Origin: Nocardioides sp. zg-DK7169
GTDB lineage: Bacteria > Actinomycetota > Actinomycetes > Propionibacteriales > Nocardioidaceae
Length of the DNA: 64,000 nt
Assembly: GCF_013155365.1 (NCBI RefSeq)
Contig: NZ_JABJRA010000011.1
Span: forward strand, 124,001 to 188,000
Direction: 5' to 3'
The notes under the pieces were generated by a model. That model did not search any database. It was given only the letters and a program-made list of their open reading frames with translations, and was not told the DNA's origin. Below are positions 15,113 through 23,398 of the stretch, in pieces. The stretch's first letter is position 1; the number at the start of each line of letters is the position of its first letter. Both the position numbers and the translations under genes were made by a program.

Positions 15113-16036
15113 TCAGGCCCGCTCGGCTCCGCGGGCGGGCACCGGCTCCGGCGCGGGCACCGGCACCGGCACCGGGGCGCTCCCCCGGCGCGGGCGCAGC
15201 GCCACCAGCACGCCGACGACCAGGAGCAGCCCGCCGAGCGCCTCCCCCGCGCTGGGCACCTGCGACAGCAGCGCCCAGGCCGACACCATGGCCACCACCG
15301 GGGCCAGCAGCACCCACGGCACGACGGCCGCCGAGGGGTTGCGGGCCAGCAGCGAGTTGAACAGCCCGTACCCCACCAGCGAGGCGAGACCGGCGGTGTA
15401 GAGCGTCGAGACCAGCGCCTGCCAGCCGAACGCGCCCAGCCCGTCGGCCACCGCCGCGGGACCGTCGAGCACCAGCGACACGACGAGCACCGGCACCGGC
15501 ACCACGACTGCGGACCAGACGGTCAGCCCGAGCCCACCCGGCACCTTGGCGGCCCGGGAGACGACGTTGCCGATCCCCCACGACAGCGCACCCGCCAGGC
15601 ACAGCAGCAGGGCTGCCAGCGTGACCTGCCCGCCACGGCCCAGGGCCACCACGACCAGGCCGGTCGCCCCGATCACGACGCCCACGGTCTGGGCGCGCGT
15701 CGGACGCTCGCGCAGCGCGACCGCGGCGATCACGATGGTGAACACCACCTGGGCCTGGAGCACCAGCGCCGCCAGGCCCGGGGGCAGCCCGGCGGCCATC
15801 GAGACGTAGAGGAAGCCGAACTGGCCGATCGACATCGTCAGCCCGACCGCCGCCAGCACCCGCCACGGCACGTCGGGCCGGGGCACCAGCAGCACCGCCG
15901 GGAAGACCACCAGCACGAAGCGGCAGGCCACGAACAGCAGGGGCGACACCTCGCCCATCCCCCAGTCGATGACCACGAAGTTGAAGCCCCACACGGCGGC
16001 CACCAGCGCGGCCAGGAGCGAGTCTCGTCGGTTCAC
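15113..16036 (-). CDS. EamA-family (DMT) transporter
   Basis: 307-residue inner-membrane protein with about ten hydrophobic helices arranged as two EamA repeats, the standard drug/metabolite transporter layout. It begins at a GTG with MNRRDSLLAALVAAVWGFNFVVIDWG, typical of EamA repeat 1; the second repeat starts near LLLCLAGALSWGIGNVVSRA. The C-terminus is a basic, Pro-rich tail. Members export amino acids and other small metabolites, but the substrate cannot be read from sequence. The LysR gene starts 73 bp away on the other strand, so that regulator probably controls this transporter. Confidence 0.85.
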   Translation of the reverse strand: MNRRDSLLAALVAAVWGFNFVVIDWGMGEVSPLLFVACRFVLVVFPAVLLVPRPDVPWRVLAAVGLTMSIGQFGFLYVSMAAGLPPGLAALVLQAQVVFTIVIAAVALRERPTRAQTVGVVIGATGLVVVALGRGGQVTLAALLLCLAGALSWGIGNVVSRAAKVPGGLGLTVWSAVVVPVPVLVVSLVLDGPAAVADGLGAFGWQALVSTLYTAGLASLVGYGLFNSLLARNPSAAVVPWVLLAPVVAMVSAWALLSQVPSAGEALGGLLLVVGVLVALRPRRGSAPVPVPVPAPEPVPARGAERA

Positions 16037-16085
16037 CTCGCCAGCCTCGTGGACCTTGACCGTGCAGCACCAGCGAACGATCGTG

Positions 16086-16112
16086 CATGAATTGGTTTAG
16101 CGTTGCTTCATG
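16086..16112. promoter_or_regulatory. Inverted repeat in the transporter-LysR divergent promoter
   Basis: CATGAA and TTCATG are inverted 6-mers separated by 15 bases; the right copy contains the ATG of the LysR gene. LysR-type regulators often bind such dyads between divergent genes and repress themselves. The half-sites are short, so this is only a candidate. Confidence 0.25.
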
Positions 16113-17003
16113 ATCGACCTCGACGCCGTCCTCGCGCTGCGCGCGGTCTCGACCCACGGGTCCGTGGGTGCGGCCGCGAGCGCGCTCGGCTTCACCCCGT
16201 CCGCGGTCTCCCAGCAGGTCAAACGGCTGGAGCGCAGCACCGGCGTCCCGCTGCTGGAGCGGGTCGGCCGCGGCGTGATCCTGACCCGCCACGGACGCCA
16301 CCTCGTGGAGTCCAGCACCCCCCTGCTCGCCGGGCTCGAGGAGCTGGAGAGCGGACTGCACCGCCAGGCGCAGACCGTGGCGGGCCGGCTTCGGGTGGCG
16401 ACCTTCTCGACCGCGATGCGCGGGCTGGTGGCGCCGGTCGTGCGCGACGTGCTCGACGCCCACCCCGATCTCTCGGTGACCCTGTCCGAGCGCGAGCCGT
16501 GGGACGCCGTCGAGCTGGTCGCCACCGACCGCGCCGACCTCGCGGTGGTGCACCGGTGGGGAGACGTACCGCTGAGCGTGCCGGACCACGTCGTGCTGAC
16601 GCCGCTCGCGGACGACCTGGCCGACGTGATCCTGCACCGCGAGCACCCGCTGGCCGGGCGGGACCGGCTGTCGCCGGCCGAGCTGGTGGCGGAGGGCTGG
16701 ATCGCCACCCCGCCGAGCAGCATCTGCCGTCAGTGGCTGGAGCGGATGTACGTCGGCACCGGCCACCCGCCCCGTGTGGTCCACGAGTCCTGGGAGTTCG
16801 ACTCCCACCTGGCGATGGCCCGGGCGCGCCTCGGGATCGCGCTGATCCCGAGGCTGGGCCGCTCACCGCTCGCGCCGGACCTCTGCGCGGTGCCGCTGCA
16901 CGACCCGGTGCCGCTGCGCCGGGTGCTGGCGGCGCACCGGCGCAGCATGACTGACTCCCCCGCCCTCACCACCGTGCTGGAGGCGCTGGTCGCGGCCCAT
17001 TGA
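16110..17003 (+). CDS. LysR-family transcriptional regulator
   Basis: 297 residues, the usual family length. The N-terminal winged helix-turn-helix occupies about residues 1-60 (LDAVLALRAVSTHGSVGAAA, then FTPSAVSQQVKRLERSTGVP), followed by the linker helix and a periplasmic-binding-like effector domain from about 90 on. No in-frame start lies upstream. It is divergent from an EamA transporter, the common arrangement in which the LysR protein responds to a metabolite and activates its exporter. The ligand is unknown. Confidence 0.9.
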   Translation: MIDLDAVLALRAVSTHGSVGAAASALGFTPSAVSQQVKRLERSTGVPLLERVGRGVILTRHGRHLVESSTPLLAGLEELESGLHRQAQTVAGRLRVATFSTAMRGLVAPVVRDVLDAHPDLSVTLSEREPWDAVELVATDRADLAVVHRWGDVPLSVPDHVVLTPLADDLADVILHREHPLAGRDRLSPAELVAEGWIATPPSSICRQWLERMYVGTGHPPRVVHESWEFDSHLAMARARLGIALIPRLGRSPLAPDLCAVPLHDPVPLRRVLAAHRRSMTDSPALTTVLEALVAAH

Positions 17004-17052
17004 CCGGCGCCGTCGGTCGCGCCTGTCGAGACCGCTCGGGCTCCGCCGGTCA
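17001..17052. terminator. Inverted repeat spanning both stop codons of convergent genes
   Basis: TGACCGGCG at 17001-17009 is repeated inverted as CGCCGGTCA at 17044-17052. Each arm contains the stop codon of one of the two converging genes. The 34-nt spacer is long for an intrinsic terminator, so function is doubtful. Confidence 0.25.
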
Positions 17053-17481
17053 GCACCGGGGCAGGCTGCGGGCGTACCCGATCGCGCTGCCGTGGTCGAC
17101 GCCCGGCCCGCTGATGCCGGTGCCCATCAGGTGGCCCGGCCGCACGCGCAGGGACTTCGTGCCCGAGATGGTGCCGCCCGCGGCGCGGACCGTGACGCTG
17201 CCCGAGCCGCCGCTCAGCCGCATGAGCGAGCCGGTGTAGGTCCGGCCGGTCGCGCGGTTGTCCAGGCGCACCCGGACCCGCACGTCGCCGCCGTCGAGCG
17301 GGACCTTGCAGACCTGCACCTTGGCGCCGTTCGCCGAGGAGCCGTTCTTCCACGCCGCCTGCGCCGGCGGGGCGAGCATCGTCCCCGCCACCACGAGCGA
17401 GGCGACCGCGGAGGCCACTGCTCCGACCCGGAGACCGGAGCGGGAGAGGGAACGGGACGGAGCAGCGAGAGGGCGAGGCAT
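17050..17481 (-). CDS. Small secreted protein of unknown function
   Basis: 143 residues. A basic N-terminus with several Arg is followed by the hydrophobic stretch VGAVASAVASLVVAGTMLA and an AQA-type signal peptidase site near residue 41, so the mature protein of about 100 residues is exported. The mature part is rich in Gly, Arg and beta-forming segments (VQVCKVPLDGGDVRVRVRLD) and has two Cys, one at the very C-terminus (SLPRC), which could form a disulfide. I recognise no family. The upstream gap 17482-17632 holds a 22-bp tandem repeat array. Confidence 0.65.
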   Translation of the reverse strand: MPRPLAAPSRSLSRSGLRVGAVASAVASLVVAGTMLAPPAQAAWKNGSSANGAKVQVCKVPLDGGDVRVRVRLDNRATGRTYTGSLMRLSGGSGSVTVRAAGGTISGTKSLRVRPGHLMGTGISGPGVDHGSAIGYARSLPRC

Positions 17482-17518
17482 GCCGGAAGGCTAGCCGTGC
17501 CCCACCGCCCCGAAACCC

Positions 17519-17606
17519 CGAGTCGGCTCTTGTGGTGCACCGAGTCGGCTCTCGTGGTGCACCGAGTCGGCTCTCGTGGTTGCGCGAGTCGGCGCAAGTG
17601 GCGTGC
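17519..17606. repeat. Intergenic 22-bp tandem repeat array, locus 1 (four units)
   Basis: Four head-to-tail 22-bp units begin at 17519, 17541, 17563 and 17585. Each starts CGAGTCGGC; the first three continue with TCTYGTGGT and end in GCAC or TGCG, and the fourth has diverged (CGCAAGTGGCGTGC). The array lies between two minus-strand genes. The same unit forms a five-copy array at 26163-26272. There are no spacers as in CRISPR and no open frame that looks selected. Confidence 0.85.
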
Positions 17607-17632
17607 CCGGCCGGCGTACGACGGGCCTCCGC

Positions 17633-18616
17633 TCAGTAGCAGGCCCAGGACCACCACAGCGAGGAGGTCTCGCCGCGACGCAACGAAGCCGGGTCGCCGA
17701 AGAGCCAGGAGATCCCGCTGTCGCCCCACTCGGTGAACACCCCCTCGTCGGAGTCCAGCTGGAGGATCAGCGTGTCGGCACCCGGCGCCGCGGCGGCCGG
17801 GTCCTGCGCGTCGGCGCACCGCGGGTCCCCCTGGACGATGCAGGGCCAGCCGCCGACCTTGTCGCCGCCGCCGATCGCCGGCGGCTCCTCCTCCGGGTCG
17901 TCCTGACCCGGCACGGTGTCTCCGCCGTACACATCGGTGAACGCGGACCCGGCCGCCTCTCCGATGCGCTCGAGACGGTCCTCGTCCCCCAGGACGCCGA
18001 GGCGCTCGGGGCGATAGCCCTCGTGCAGGTCGGTGACCGCGGGCAGGGAGCTCTCCACCACGAACCGGACGGCGGTGGCCCGGTCGCGGTGCAGGAGCGG
18101 GGAGGACCACTCACCGGACCCGGTGTCCGGCACCGCGGCCGAGACCGGCTGGGCCGCCTCCCGGGTCAGCTCCTCGGCGGAGTGGAAGCGGGCGTACGCG
18201 CGGTCGCGGTGCTCGAAGGACAGCCCGAAGCACTCCACGGCGGGCACGAACCACTGCAGCAGGCCGCTGTCGGGGAGCTCCTGGAGGCCACGCGTGCTTG
18301 CCGGGGCGACGTCCGAGGCGGCCAGCGCCGCCGCGAGGTCGGCGAAGTTGACCTGCGCCACGAACGCCAGCGGCGCCCCCGCCTCGTCGGTCGGCCAGGA
18401 CGTCCCGGCCGGCAGGAAGGGGTGGCCGCCGACGTAGGAGCCGCGGACATCCGTCGCGGGACCGTCGGGGAGGAGCCGCGCCTGCGCCTGGGCCAGGTCC
18501 GCGAGGGCGTCGACGACGTCCTCGGCGCCCTCGAGCAGGCCGAGGCGGGAGGTGACCACCGCCAGCTCGTCGTACGGGAGCGGCCTGGTCGTTCCGGTCT
18601 CTGAGGTCGAGGTCAT
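17633..18616 (-). CDS. DUF1963 (YwqG-like) protein
   Basis: 327 residues that fit the YwqG/DUF1963 pattern: a hydrophilic N-terminal helical part, then GGHPFLPAGTSWPTDEAGAP and LAFVAQVNFADL, the usual 'Gg.P.lp....WP....g.pl.flaQin' core, and near the end LILQLDSDEGVFTEWGDSGI and SWLFGDPASL. The family is widespread and of unknown function, often near stress or toxin-immunity genes. A charged linker GQDDPEEEPPAIGGGDKVGG interrupts the core before WPCIVQGDPRC. It stands alone between the repeat array and an EI24-like gene on the same strand. Confidence 0.7.
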   Translation of the reverse strand: MTSTSETGTTRPLPYDELAVVTSRLGLLEGAEDVVDALADLAQAQARLLPDGPATDVRGSYVGGHPFLPAGTSWPTDEAGAPLAFVAQVNFADLAAALAASDVAPASTRGLQELPDSGLLQWFVPAVECFGLSFEHRDRAYARFHSAEELTREAAQPVSAAVPDTGSGEWSSPLLHRDRATAVRFVVESSLPAVTDLHEGYRPERLGVLGDEDRLERIGEAAGSAFTDVYGGDTVPGQDDPEEEPPAIGGGDKVGGWPCIVQGDPRCADAQDPAAAAPGADTLILQLDSDEGVFTEWGDSGISWLFGDPASLRRGETSSLWWSWACY

Positions 18617-18670
18617 GGGTGCAGGCTGACCACCGACAGGCCCTCGGAAACCCGCGGCGGCGCGCGGACC

Positions 18671-19471
18671 TCAGGCCTCGACCAGGTCCCGCGCGAGCGT
18701 GGTCGCGCCGACCACCGCCGCCGGCATCACGAGTACGGCGCCGAGCGGCACCAGGAAGCAGGCCTGCACCGACAGCCCGAAGGTGAGCACCTGGAAACGG
18801 TGTCCGCGCAGCAGCCGGGAGCGCTCGCTGCGGTCCAGGCCGCGGGCCTCCAGCGGGCGGCCGAGCAGCTCCCCGGCGAGGAACCAGGCGGAGATGCAGA
18901 ACCCGCCCGCGAGCGCGGCCAGCGTGCCGACGACCGGCACCAGCCCCACCGCGACCACCCCGAGCGTCGTCGCGAGGCCGAGCAGCACCAGCGCGACGCC
19001 GTCGCCGATCGAGCGCAGCAGCCCCACCTCGTCCTCGGGCACCGGTCCGCCGAGCAGCGTCTCGGTCTCGCGCCAGATCCGCGCGTAGAACGGGTCCCCG
19101 ACCAGCAGCGTGAGGGCGACGAACGTCGCCGCCGCGAGCACCACGAACCCCGCCACGAGGGCGAGGGCGAGGGTCACCCGCACCAGCCGCCGCACGGTGG
19201 CCGAGGCGTCGTCGACGAAGGGCGTGGCCCACCCGACCACGTCGCCGACCACCACGAGGAGCCCGACGAAGGCCGCGAGCAGCGCCAGCAGCACGAGCAG
19301 CGCGGGGACCAAGCCGAGCAGCATCAGCCCCGGACGCCGGCGCCACATCCCGAAGCCGCGCACGAGGTGTGCCGGTCCCGAGCCGGCCGCCACTCCTGCG
19401 AGCCCCGACCGCCCCGGCCGTCCCGGCTGTCCGGGCCCCCCGACGCTCACCGCCGGGCGCTGCTCCACCAC
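18671..19471 (-). CDS. EI24/CysZ-like integral membrane protein
   Basis: 266 residues with four or more strong membrane segments (LMLLGLVPALLVLLALLAAF, LVRVTLALALVAGFVVLAAA, VALVLLGLATTLGVVAVGLV and a C-terminal pair). The motif VGDPFYARIWRETETLLGG is typical of the EI24 domain, which includes the sulfate transporter CysZ. The first 35 residues are Gly/Pro-rich and cytoplasmic. No sulfur-assimilation genes lie nearby, so sulfate transport is not supported by context. The stop of the next upstream minus-strand gene is only 4 bp away, so co-transcription is likely. Confidence 0.72.
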   Translation of the reverse strand: MVEQRPAVSVGGPGQPGRPGRSGLAGVAAGSGPAHLVRGFGMWRRRPGLMLLGLVPALLVLLALLAAFVGLLVVVGDVVGWATPFVDDASATVRRLVRVTLALALVAGFVVLAAATFVALTLLVGDPFYARIWRETETLLGGPVPEDEVGLLRSIGDGVALVLLGLATTLGVVAVGLVPVVGTLAALAGGFCISAWFLAGELLGRPLEARGLDRSERSRLLRGHRFQVLTFGLSVQACFLVPLGAVLVMPAAVVGATTLARDLVEA

Positions 19472-19475
19472 GTGC

Positions 19476-20426
19476 TCAGAACAGCGCCGAGGCGAGGTTC
19501 TGGCGGCCCCGCAGCACTCGCGGGTCGTCGTTGCCGACGGCCGCGAAGAGCCCGAGCAGGTGGTCGCGGGCCTGGGCGCGCTCGGCGCCCGCCGTACGAC
19601 GCACCAGGTCGACGAGACGGTTGAAGGCGTCGTCGACGTGGCCGCCGAGCATGTCGAGGTCGGCCACCATCGTCTGGGCGTCGACGTCGTCGGGGTTCGC
19701 GGCCGCGGCGGCGCGGGCCGCCTGGAGGTCGACGCCCTGGGTGCGCTGGAGCACCTTGGCCATCGCGAGCCCGGCAGCGGCCTCGGTGTCGGCGGGGTTG
19801 GCGTCGACCAGCTTCTGGTACTCCGCCACGGCGCGGTCGATGTCGCCGTCGCCGAGCGCGTCCTGCGCGGCGGCGTAGCGCGGGTCGACCTGCTCCTCCT
19901 CGCCCTCCGCCGCGGCCACGTGACGCGGCTGGTGGCGGTCGGTGATGCCCTGGACGGTGAGCTGCTGGGCGAGCTGGGTGAACATCGCGCGCAGGTCGTC
20001 CACCGGGATCGGGCCGGGGATCGGCTGGGTCGCGGGACGACCGTCGAGCAGCACCAGCATCAGCGGCACCTGCGGGATCTGCATGGCTTGGGCGATCTGC
20101 GGCGTGGCGTCGACGTCGATCAGCCCGGCCAGGAAGCGGCCCTCGTGCTCGGTCACCACCGCGGCGACGTCGGCGGCGAAGGTGTCCCCCGGCCCGGCCT
20201 GGGAGGAGGAGTGGAAGACCAGGACGACCGGGGCGGTCATCGAGGCCTCGAGGGTGCTCTGGAAGTTCGACTCGTCGACCTGCACGACGTACGCCGAGCT
20301 GGCGCCGGGCGCCGCGGAGCCGCCGGCCGCGGGGCCCGGGGCGCCCGCGGGAGGCGCGGTCGGGGCCGGTCGCTTCAGCGCCGACAGGTCGATGGCACCG
20401 GGACGGGAGAACGGCTGCTGCGTCAT
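19476..20426 (-). CDS. Thioredoxin-like / tetratricopeptide protein without a CxxC site (YbbN-like)
   Basis: 316 residues from the ATG at 20426, preceded by AGGA eight bases upstream; an ATG 9 bp further up is also in frame. After a Pro/Ala-rich N-terminus (about 1-45) comes a thioredoxin fold (VVLVFHSSSQAGPGDTFAAD, LIDVDATPQIAQAMQIPQVP) in which the usual WCGPC is replaced by HSSSQ, so it has no redox-active Cys. Residues from about 190 form tetratricopeptide-like helices (DPRYAAAQDALGDGDIDRAV, ANPADTEAAAGLAMA). The layout matches YbbN/CnoX-type proteins, which act as chaperone-linked holdases in other bacteria; that role is inferred here. Confidence 0.8.
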   Translation of the reverse strand: MTQQPFSRPGAIDLSALKRPAPTAPPAGAPGPAAGGSAAPGASSAYVVQVDESNFQSTLEASMTAPVVLVFHSSSQAGPGDTFAADVAAVVTEHEGRFLAGLIDVDATPQIAQAMQIPQVPLMLVLLDGRPATQPIPGPIPVDDLRAMFTQLAQQLTVQGITDRHQPRHVAAAEGEEEQVDPRYAAAQDALGDGDIDRAVAEYQKLVDANPADTEAAAGLAMAKVLQRTQGVDLQAARAAAAANPDDVDAQTMVADLDMLGGHVDDAFNRLVDLVRRTAGAERAQARDHLLGLFAAVGNDDPRVLRGRQNLASALF

Positions 20427-20481
20427 GGCCCACATCCTAGGGAAGACGACCCCATCCGGCCCGATGGCTCCGTCGCGCGGC

Positions 20482-21471
20482 TCAGGCGTGCGCGGCCTCG
20501 AGCAGCTCGTCGGCCGCCGCGTAGGGGTCGCAGTCCCCGGCCGCGACCCGCACGGCGAGCTCGCCGAGCTCGGCACGGCCCTCGAGGCCGCCCCAGCGCT
20601 CGCGCAGCGTGGTGAGCGCGATCGCCTCGATCTCCCCGCGTGCGCGGCGCTCGCGGCGCCGGGCCAGCTCGCCGGTGTCGAGCAGCCAGACGTGGTGCTC
20701 CTCGAGGGCGTCGACGACCTCGTCCACCCCGGTCCCGCTGCGCGCCGAGGTCGCGAGGACCGGCGCACGCCAGGCCTGCTCGTCGCGCTCGGCGAGGGCC
20801 AGCATCGAGCGCAGGTCGCGGCGCACCTGCTCCGCGCCGTCGCGGTCGGCCTTGTTGACGACGTAGAGGTCGCCGATCTCGAGGATCCCGGCCTTCGCGG
20901 CCTGGATGCCGTCGCCCATGCCGGGCGCCAGGAGCACCACCGTGGTGTCGGCCTGCGCGGCGATGTCGACCTCGCTCTGCCCGACCCCGACGGTCTCGAC
21001 CAGCACCACGTCGTACCCGGCGGCGTCGAGCACGCGGATCGCCTGCGGCGTGGACCAGGCCAGCCCGCCGAGGTGGCCGCGTGCGGCCATGGAGCGGATG
21101 AAGACGCCGGGGTCCGCGGCATGGTCGGACATCCGCACCCGGTCGCCGAGCAGCGCCCCGCCGGAGAACGGCGAGGAGGGGTCGACCGCGAGCACTGCCA
21201 CGGTGCGCCCGGCGTCGCGGAAGGCGCGCACGAGCGCGCTGGTGGAGGTGGACTTGCCGACCCCCGGGGCGCCGGTGAGGCCGACGACCTGCGCGCGCCC
21301 GGTGTACGGCGCCAGGGCGGCGGACACCTCACGCAGCAGCGGCGACGCGTCCTCGACCAGGGACACCAGGCGCGCCACCGCGCGCGGCTGGCCGGCGCGG
21401 GCGGCCTCGACGAGGTCGGGGACCGACGCCTGCCGGCGTCGGCTCCCTCCCCCGGTGCCGCTGAGGACCAA
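20482..21471 (-). CDS. meaB: MeaB/ArgK-family GTPase, mutase-associated
   Basis: G-protein chaperone that gates loading and protection of adenosylcobalamin in acyl-CoA mutases. It is 329 residues with Walker A GAPGVGKST in VVGLTGAPGVGKSTSTSALV, Walker B/switch motif VLLVETVGVGQSEVD as seen in DVVLVETVGVGQ, and the base-recognition motif VVNKADRDGAEQ. Length and motifs match MeaB. The gene lies 6 bp after the thiolase stop on the same strand and close to epimerase and ccr; the likely client mutase, ecm, is about 17 kb away in this window. Confidence 0.92.
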   Translation of the reverse strand: MVLSGTGGGSRRRQASVPDLVEAARAGQPRAVARLVSLVEDASPLLREVSAALAPYTGRAQVVGLTGAPGVGKSTSTSALVRAFRDAGRTVAVLAVDPSSPFSGGALLGDRVRMSDHAADPGVFIRSMAARGHLGGLAWSTPQAIRVLDAAGYDVVLVETVGVGQSEVDIAAQADTTVVLLAPGMGDGIQAAKAGILEIGDLYVVNKADRDGAEQVRRDLRSMLALAERDEQAWRAPVLATSARSGTGVDEVVDALEEHHVWLLDTGELARRRERRARGEIEAIALTTLRERWGGLEGRAELGELAVRVAAGDCDPYAAADELLEAAHA

Positions 21472-21477
21472 GGCGGG

Positions 21478-22665
21478 TCAGGCCTGCGGGACCCGGACGA
21501 TCAGCGCGTCGCCCTGGCCACCGCCGCCGCACAGCGCCGCCGCGCCGACGCCGCCGCCGCGGCGCTTCAGCTCGAGCGCGAGGTGCAGCACGATGCGGGC
21601 GCCGGACATGCCGACCGGGTGGCCCAGGGCGATCGCCCCGCCGTTGACGTTGACCTTGGCGTCGTCGAGGCCGAGCTCGCGCGCCGAGGAGATGCCGACG
21701 GCCGCGAAGGCCTCGTTGAACTCGACCAGGTCGAGGTCGGTGGGCGAGATGCCCTCCTTCTCGCACGCCTTCGCGGTGGCGGCGGCGGGCTGCAGCTGCA
21801 GGGTGGAGTCGGGGCCGGCGACCTGGCCGTGCGCGCCGATCTCGGCGAGCCACTCCAGGCCGAGCTCCTCGGCCTTGGCCTTGCTCATCACGACCACGGC
21901 GCAGGCGCCGTCGGAGATCTGCGAGGAGGACGCGGCGGTGATGGTGCCCTCCTTGTTGAAGGCCGGGCGCAGCCTCGACAACGACTCTGCGGTGGTGTCG
22001 CCGCGCACGCCCTCGTCCTCGGAGACCACGACCTCGCCCTTGCGGGTCTTGACCGTCACCGGCACGACCTCGTCGGCGAAGACGCCGTTCTTCCACGCGA
22101 GCGCGGCCTTCTGGTGCGACTGGGCGGCGAACTCGTCCTGCTCCGCGCGGGTGAGGTTCTGCGCCGCGGCGTTGCACTCCTCGGTCAGCAGGCCCATCGC
22201 CTGGCTGGTGAACTGGTCGAAGAGGGCGTCGTAGGCCATCGAGTCGACGAGCTTCACGTCGCCGAACTTGATGCCCTCGCGCGACTTCGGCAGGAAGTGC
22301 GGGGCGTTGGTCATCGACTCCATGCCGCCGGCGACGACGATCTCGCACTCGCCGGCGCGCACGAGCTGGTCGGCCAGCGCGATCGCGTTGACGCCGGACA
22401 GGCACACCTTGTTGATGGTGATCGAGGGGACGCTCATCGGGACGCCGCCGGCGACCGCGGCCATGCGGGCGGGGTTCTGCCCGGCACCGGCCTGGATCAC
22501 CTGGCCCATGACCACGTAGTCGACCTGCTCGCCGCTGACGCCGGCCTTCTCCAGGGCGCCCTTGATGGCGACGCCCCCCAGGTCGGCGGCGGAGAGGTCC
22601 TTCAGGCCGCCGGAGAGACGGCCGATCGGGGTGCGCGCCCCGGCGACGATGACAGTTGCAGACAT
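21478..22665 (-). CDS. Acetyl-CoA C-acetyltransferase (thiolase)
   Basis: Condenses two acetyl-CoA to acetoacetyl-CoA, or runs in reverse. It is 395 residues from the ATG at 22665 ([20 protein letters not shown]), preceded by GGAGGAA; further upstream sequence is not thiolase-like. The acylated nucleophile is Cys88 in [14 protein letters not shown]; His lies in [16 protein letters not shown] and the second Cys in [14 protein letters not shown]. With the hydroxyacyl-CoA dehydrogenase, ccr, epimerase and ecm in the window, it fits the entry step of the ethylmalonyl-CoA route or supply of C4/C5 units. It is divergent from the epimerase gene across about 160 bp. Confidence 0.94.
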   Translation of the reverse strand: MSATVIVAGARTPIGRLSGGLKDLSAADLGGVAIKGALEKAGVSGEQVDYVVMGQVIQAGAGQNPARMAAVAGGVPMSVPSITINKVCLSGVNAIALADQLVRAGECEIVVAGGMESMTNAPHFLPKSREGIKFGDVKLVDSMAYDALFDQFTSQAMGLLTEECNAAAQNLTRAEQDEFAAQSHQKAALAWKNGVFADEVVPVTVKTRKGEVVVSEDEGVRGDTTAESLSRLRPAFNKEGTITAASSSQISDGACAVVVMSKAKAEELGLEWLAEIGAHGQVAGPDSTLQLQPAAATAKACEKEGISPTDLDLVEFNEAFAAVGISSARELGLDDAKVNVNGGAIALGHPVGMSGARIVLHLALELKRRGGGVGAAALCGGGGQGDALIVRVPQA

Positions 22666-22828
22666 GTGGTTCCTCCAGTGGTCGCCGGCCGCGGTCGGAC
22701 CGGTCGAAGGCGATGCCCGCGACACTACCCACGTCGATCAGGGGTGGCGAGACACGTCCGGTCGCCCCCTGCTGAGGCACTTGTCACAACCCGTCGCGGG
22801 GCGTGGGGCGACCCGTCACCATGTCGGC

Positions 22829-23275
22829 ATGACGAGCCTCGACATCCCCGCCCACCTGTTCACCCACATCGACCACGTCGGCATCGCCGTGCCCGACCTC
22901 GACGCCGCGATCGCCTTCTACGAGCAGACCTTCGGGATGCGCCTGGCCCACCAGGAGGTCAACGAGGCCCAGGGCGTGCGCGAGGCGATGATGGCGGTCG
23001 GCGACTCCGGCTCCTGCATCCAGCTGCTCGCCCCGCTCGACGAGACCTCCACGATCGCGAAGTTCCTGGACCGCTCCGGCCCGGGCCTGCAGCAGCTGGC
23101 CTACCGGGTGACCGACATCGAGCAGGTCAGCGCGATCCTGCGCGAGCGCGGCCTGCGGCTGCTGTACGACGCCCCGCGCCGCGGCACCTCGGACTCGCGC
23201 ATCAACTTCGTGCACCCCAAGGACGCCGGCGGCGTCCTTGTCGAGCTCGTGGAGCCCGCTGCGACCGCGCACTGA
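22829..23275 (+). CDS. mce: Methylmalonyl-CoA/ethylmalonyl-CoA epimerase
   Basis: 148-residue vicinal-oxygen-chelate protein that interconverts the 2R and 2S epimers of methylmalonyl-CoA or ethylmalonyl-CoA, linking carboxylation to the B12 mutases. The metal-binding and active-site segments are visible: HIDHVGIAVPDLDAAIAFYE at the N-terminus, LAHQEVNEAQGVREAMM, and INFVHPKDAGGVLVELVEP at the C-terminus. Length is typical. No clear ribosome binding site precedes the ATG. It is followed by ccr on the same strand after about 120 bp. Confidence 0.93.
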   Translation: MTSLDIPAHLFTHIDHVGIAVPDLDAAIAFYEQTFGMRLAHQEVNEAQGVREAMMAVGDSGSCIQLLAPLDETSTIAKFLDRSGPGLQQLAYRVTDIEQVSAILRERGLRLLYDAPRRGTSDSRINFVHPKDAGGVLVELVEPAATAH

Positions 23276-23353
23276 GCACCGCTCGGACCCGCGGGCGACC
23301 GGGGTCGCCGGTGCCGCGCTGAGACCTACGCCACAGCCCATGTTCACCGATGG

Positions 23354-23367
23354 TTACTCGTGGGTAT
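23354..23367. promoter_or_regulatory. TTACY-N4-RGTA palindrome upstream of ccr
   Basis: TTACTCGTGGGTAT lies 32-45 bp before the ccr start codon. It matches the imperfect palindrome TTACY-N4-RGTAA in all but the last base. Related sites precede ecm (40086-40099) and the hydroxyacyl-CoA dehydrogenase (33294-33307). A TetR-type acyl-CoA regulator is a plausible binder; this is inference. Confidence 0.4.
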
Positions 23368-23398
23368 CTTCGCGGCACCACCCGACCTAGGAGCTCAC

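Noticed and set aside
19476..20426. Classical thioredoxin
   Set aside because: The fold is present but HSSSQ replaces WCGPC, so it cannot carry out dithiol exchange.
19942..23322. Open frame of 1126 codons on the plus strand
   Set aside because: It runs antisense through the TPR protein, meaB and thiolase and then in another frame through the epimerase, all of which have clear family motifs.
23360..23398. Upstream GTG start for ccr at 23360
   Set aside because: The GTG at 23399 has a good AGGAG, and it puts Asn81, Phe170 and Glu171 at the numbers known for the CO2-binding site.
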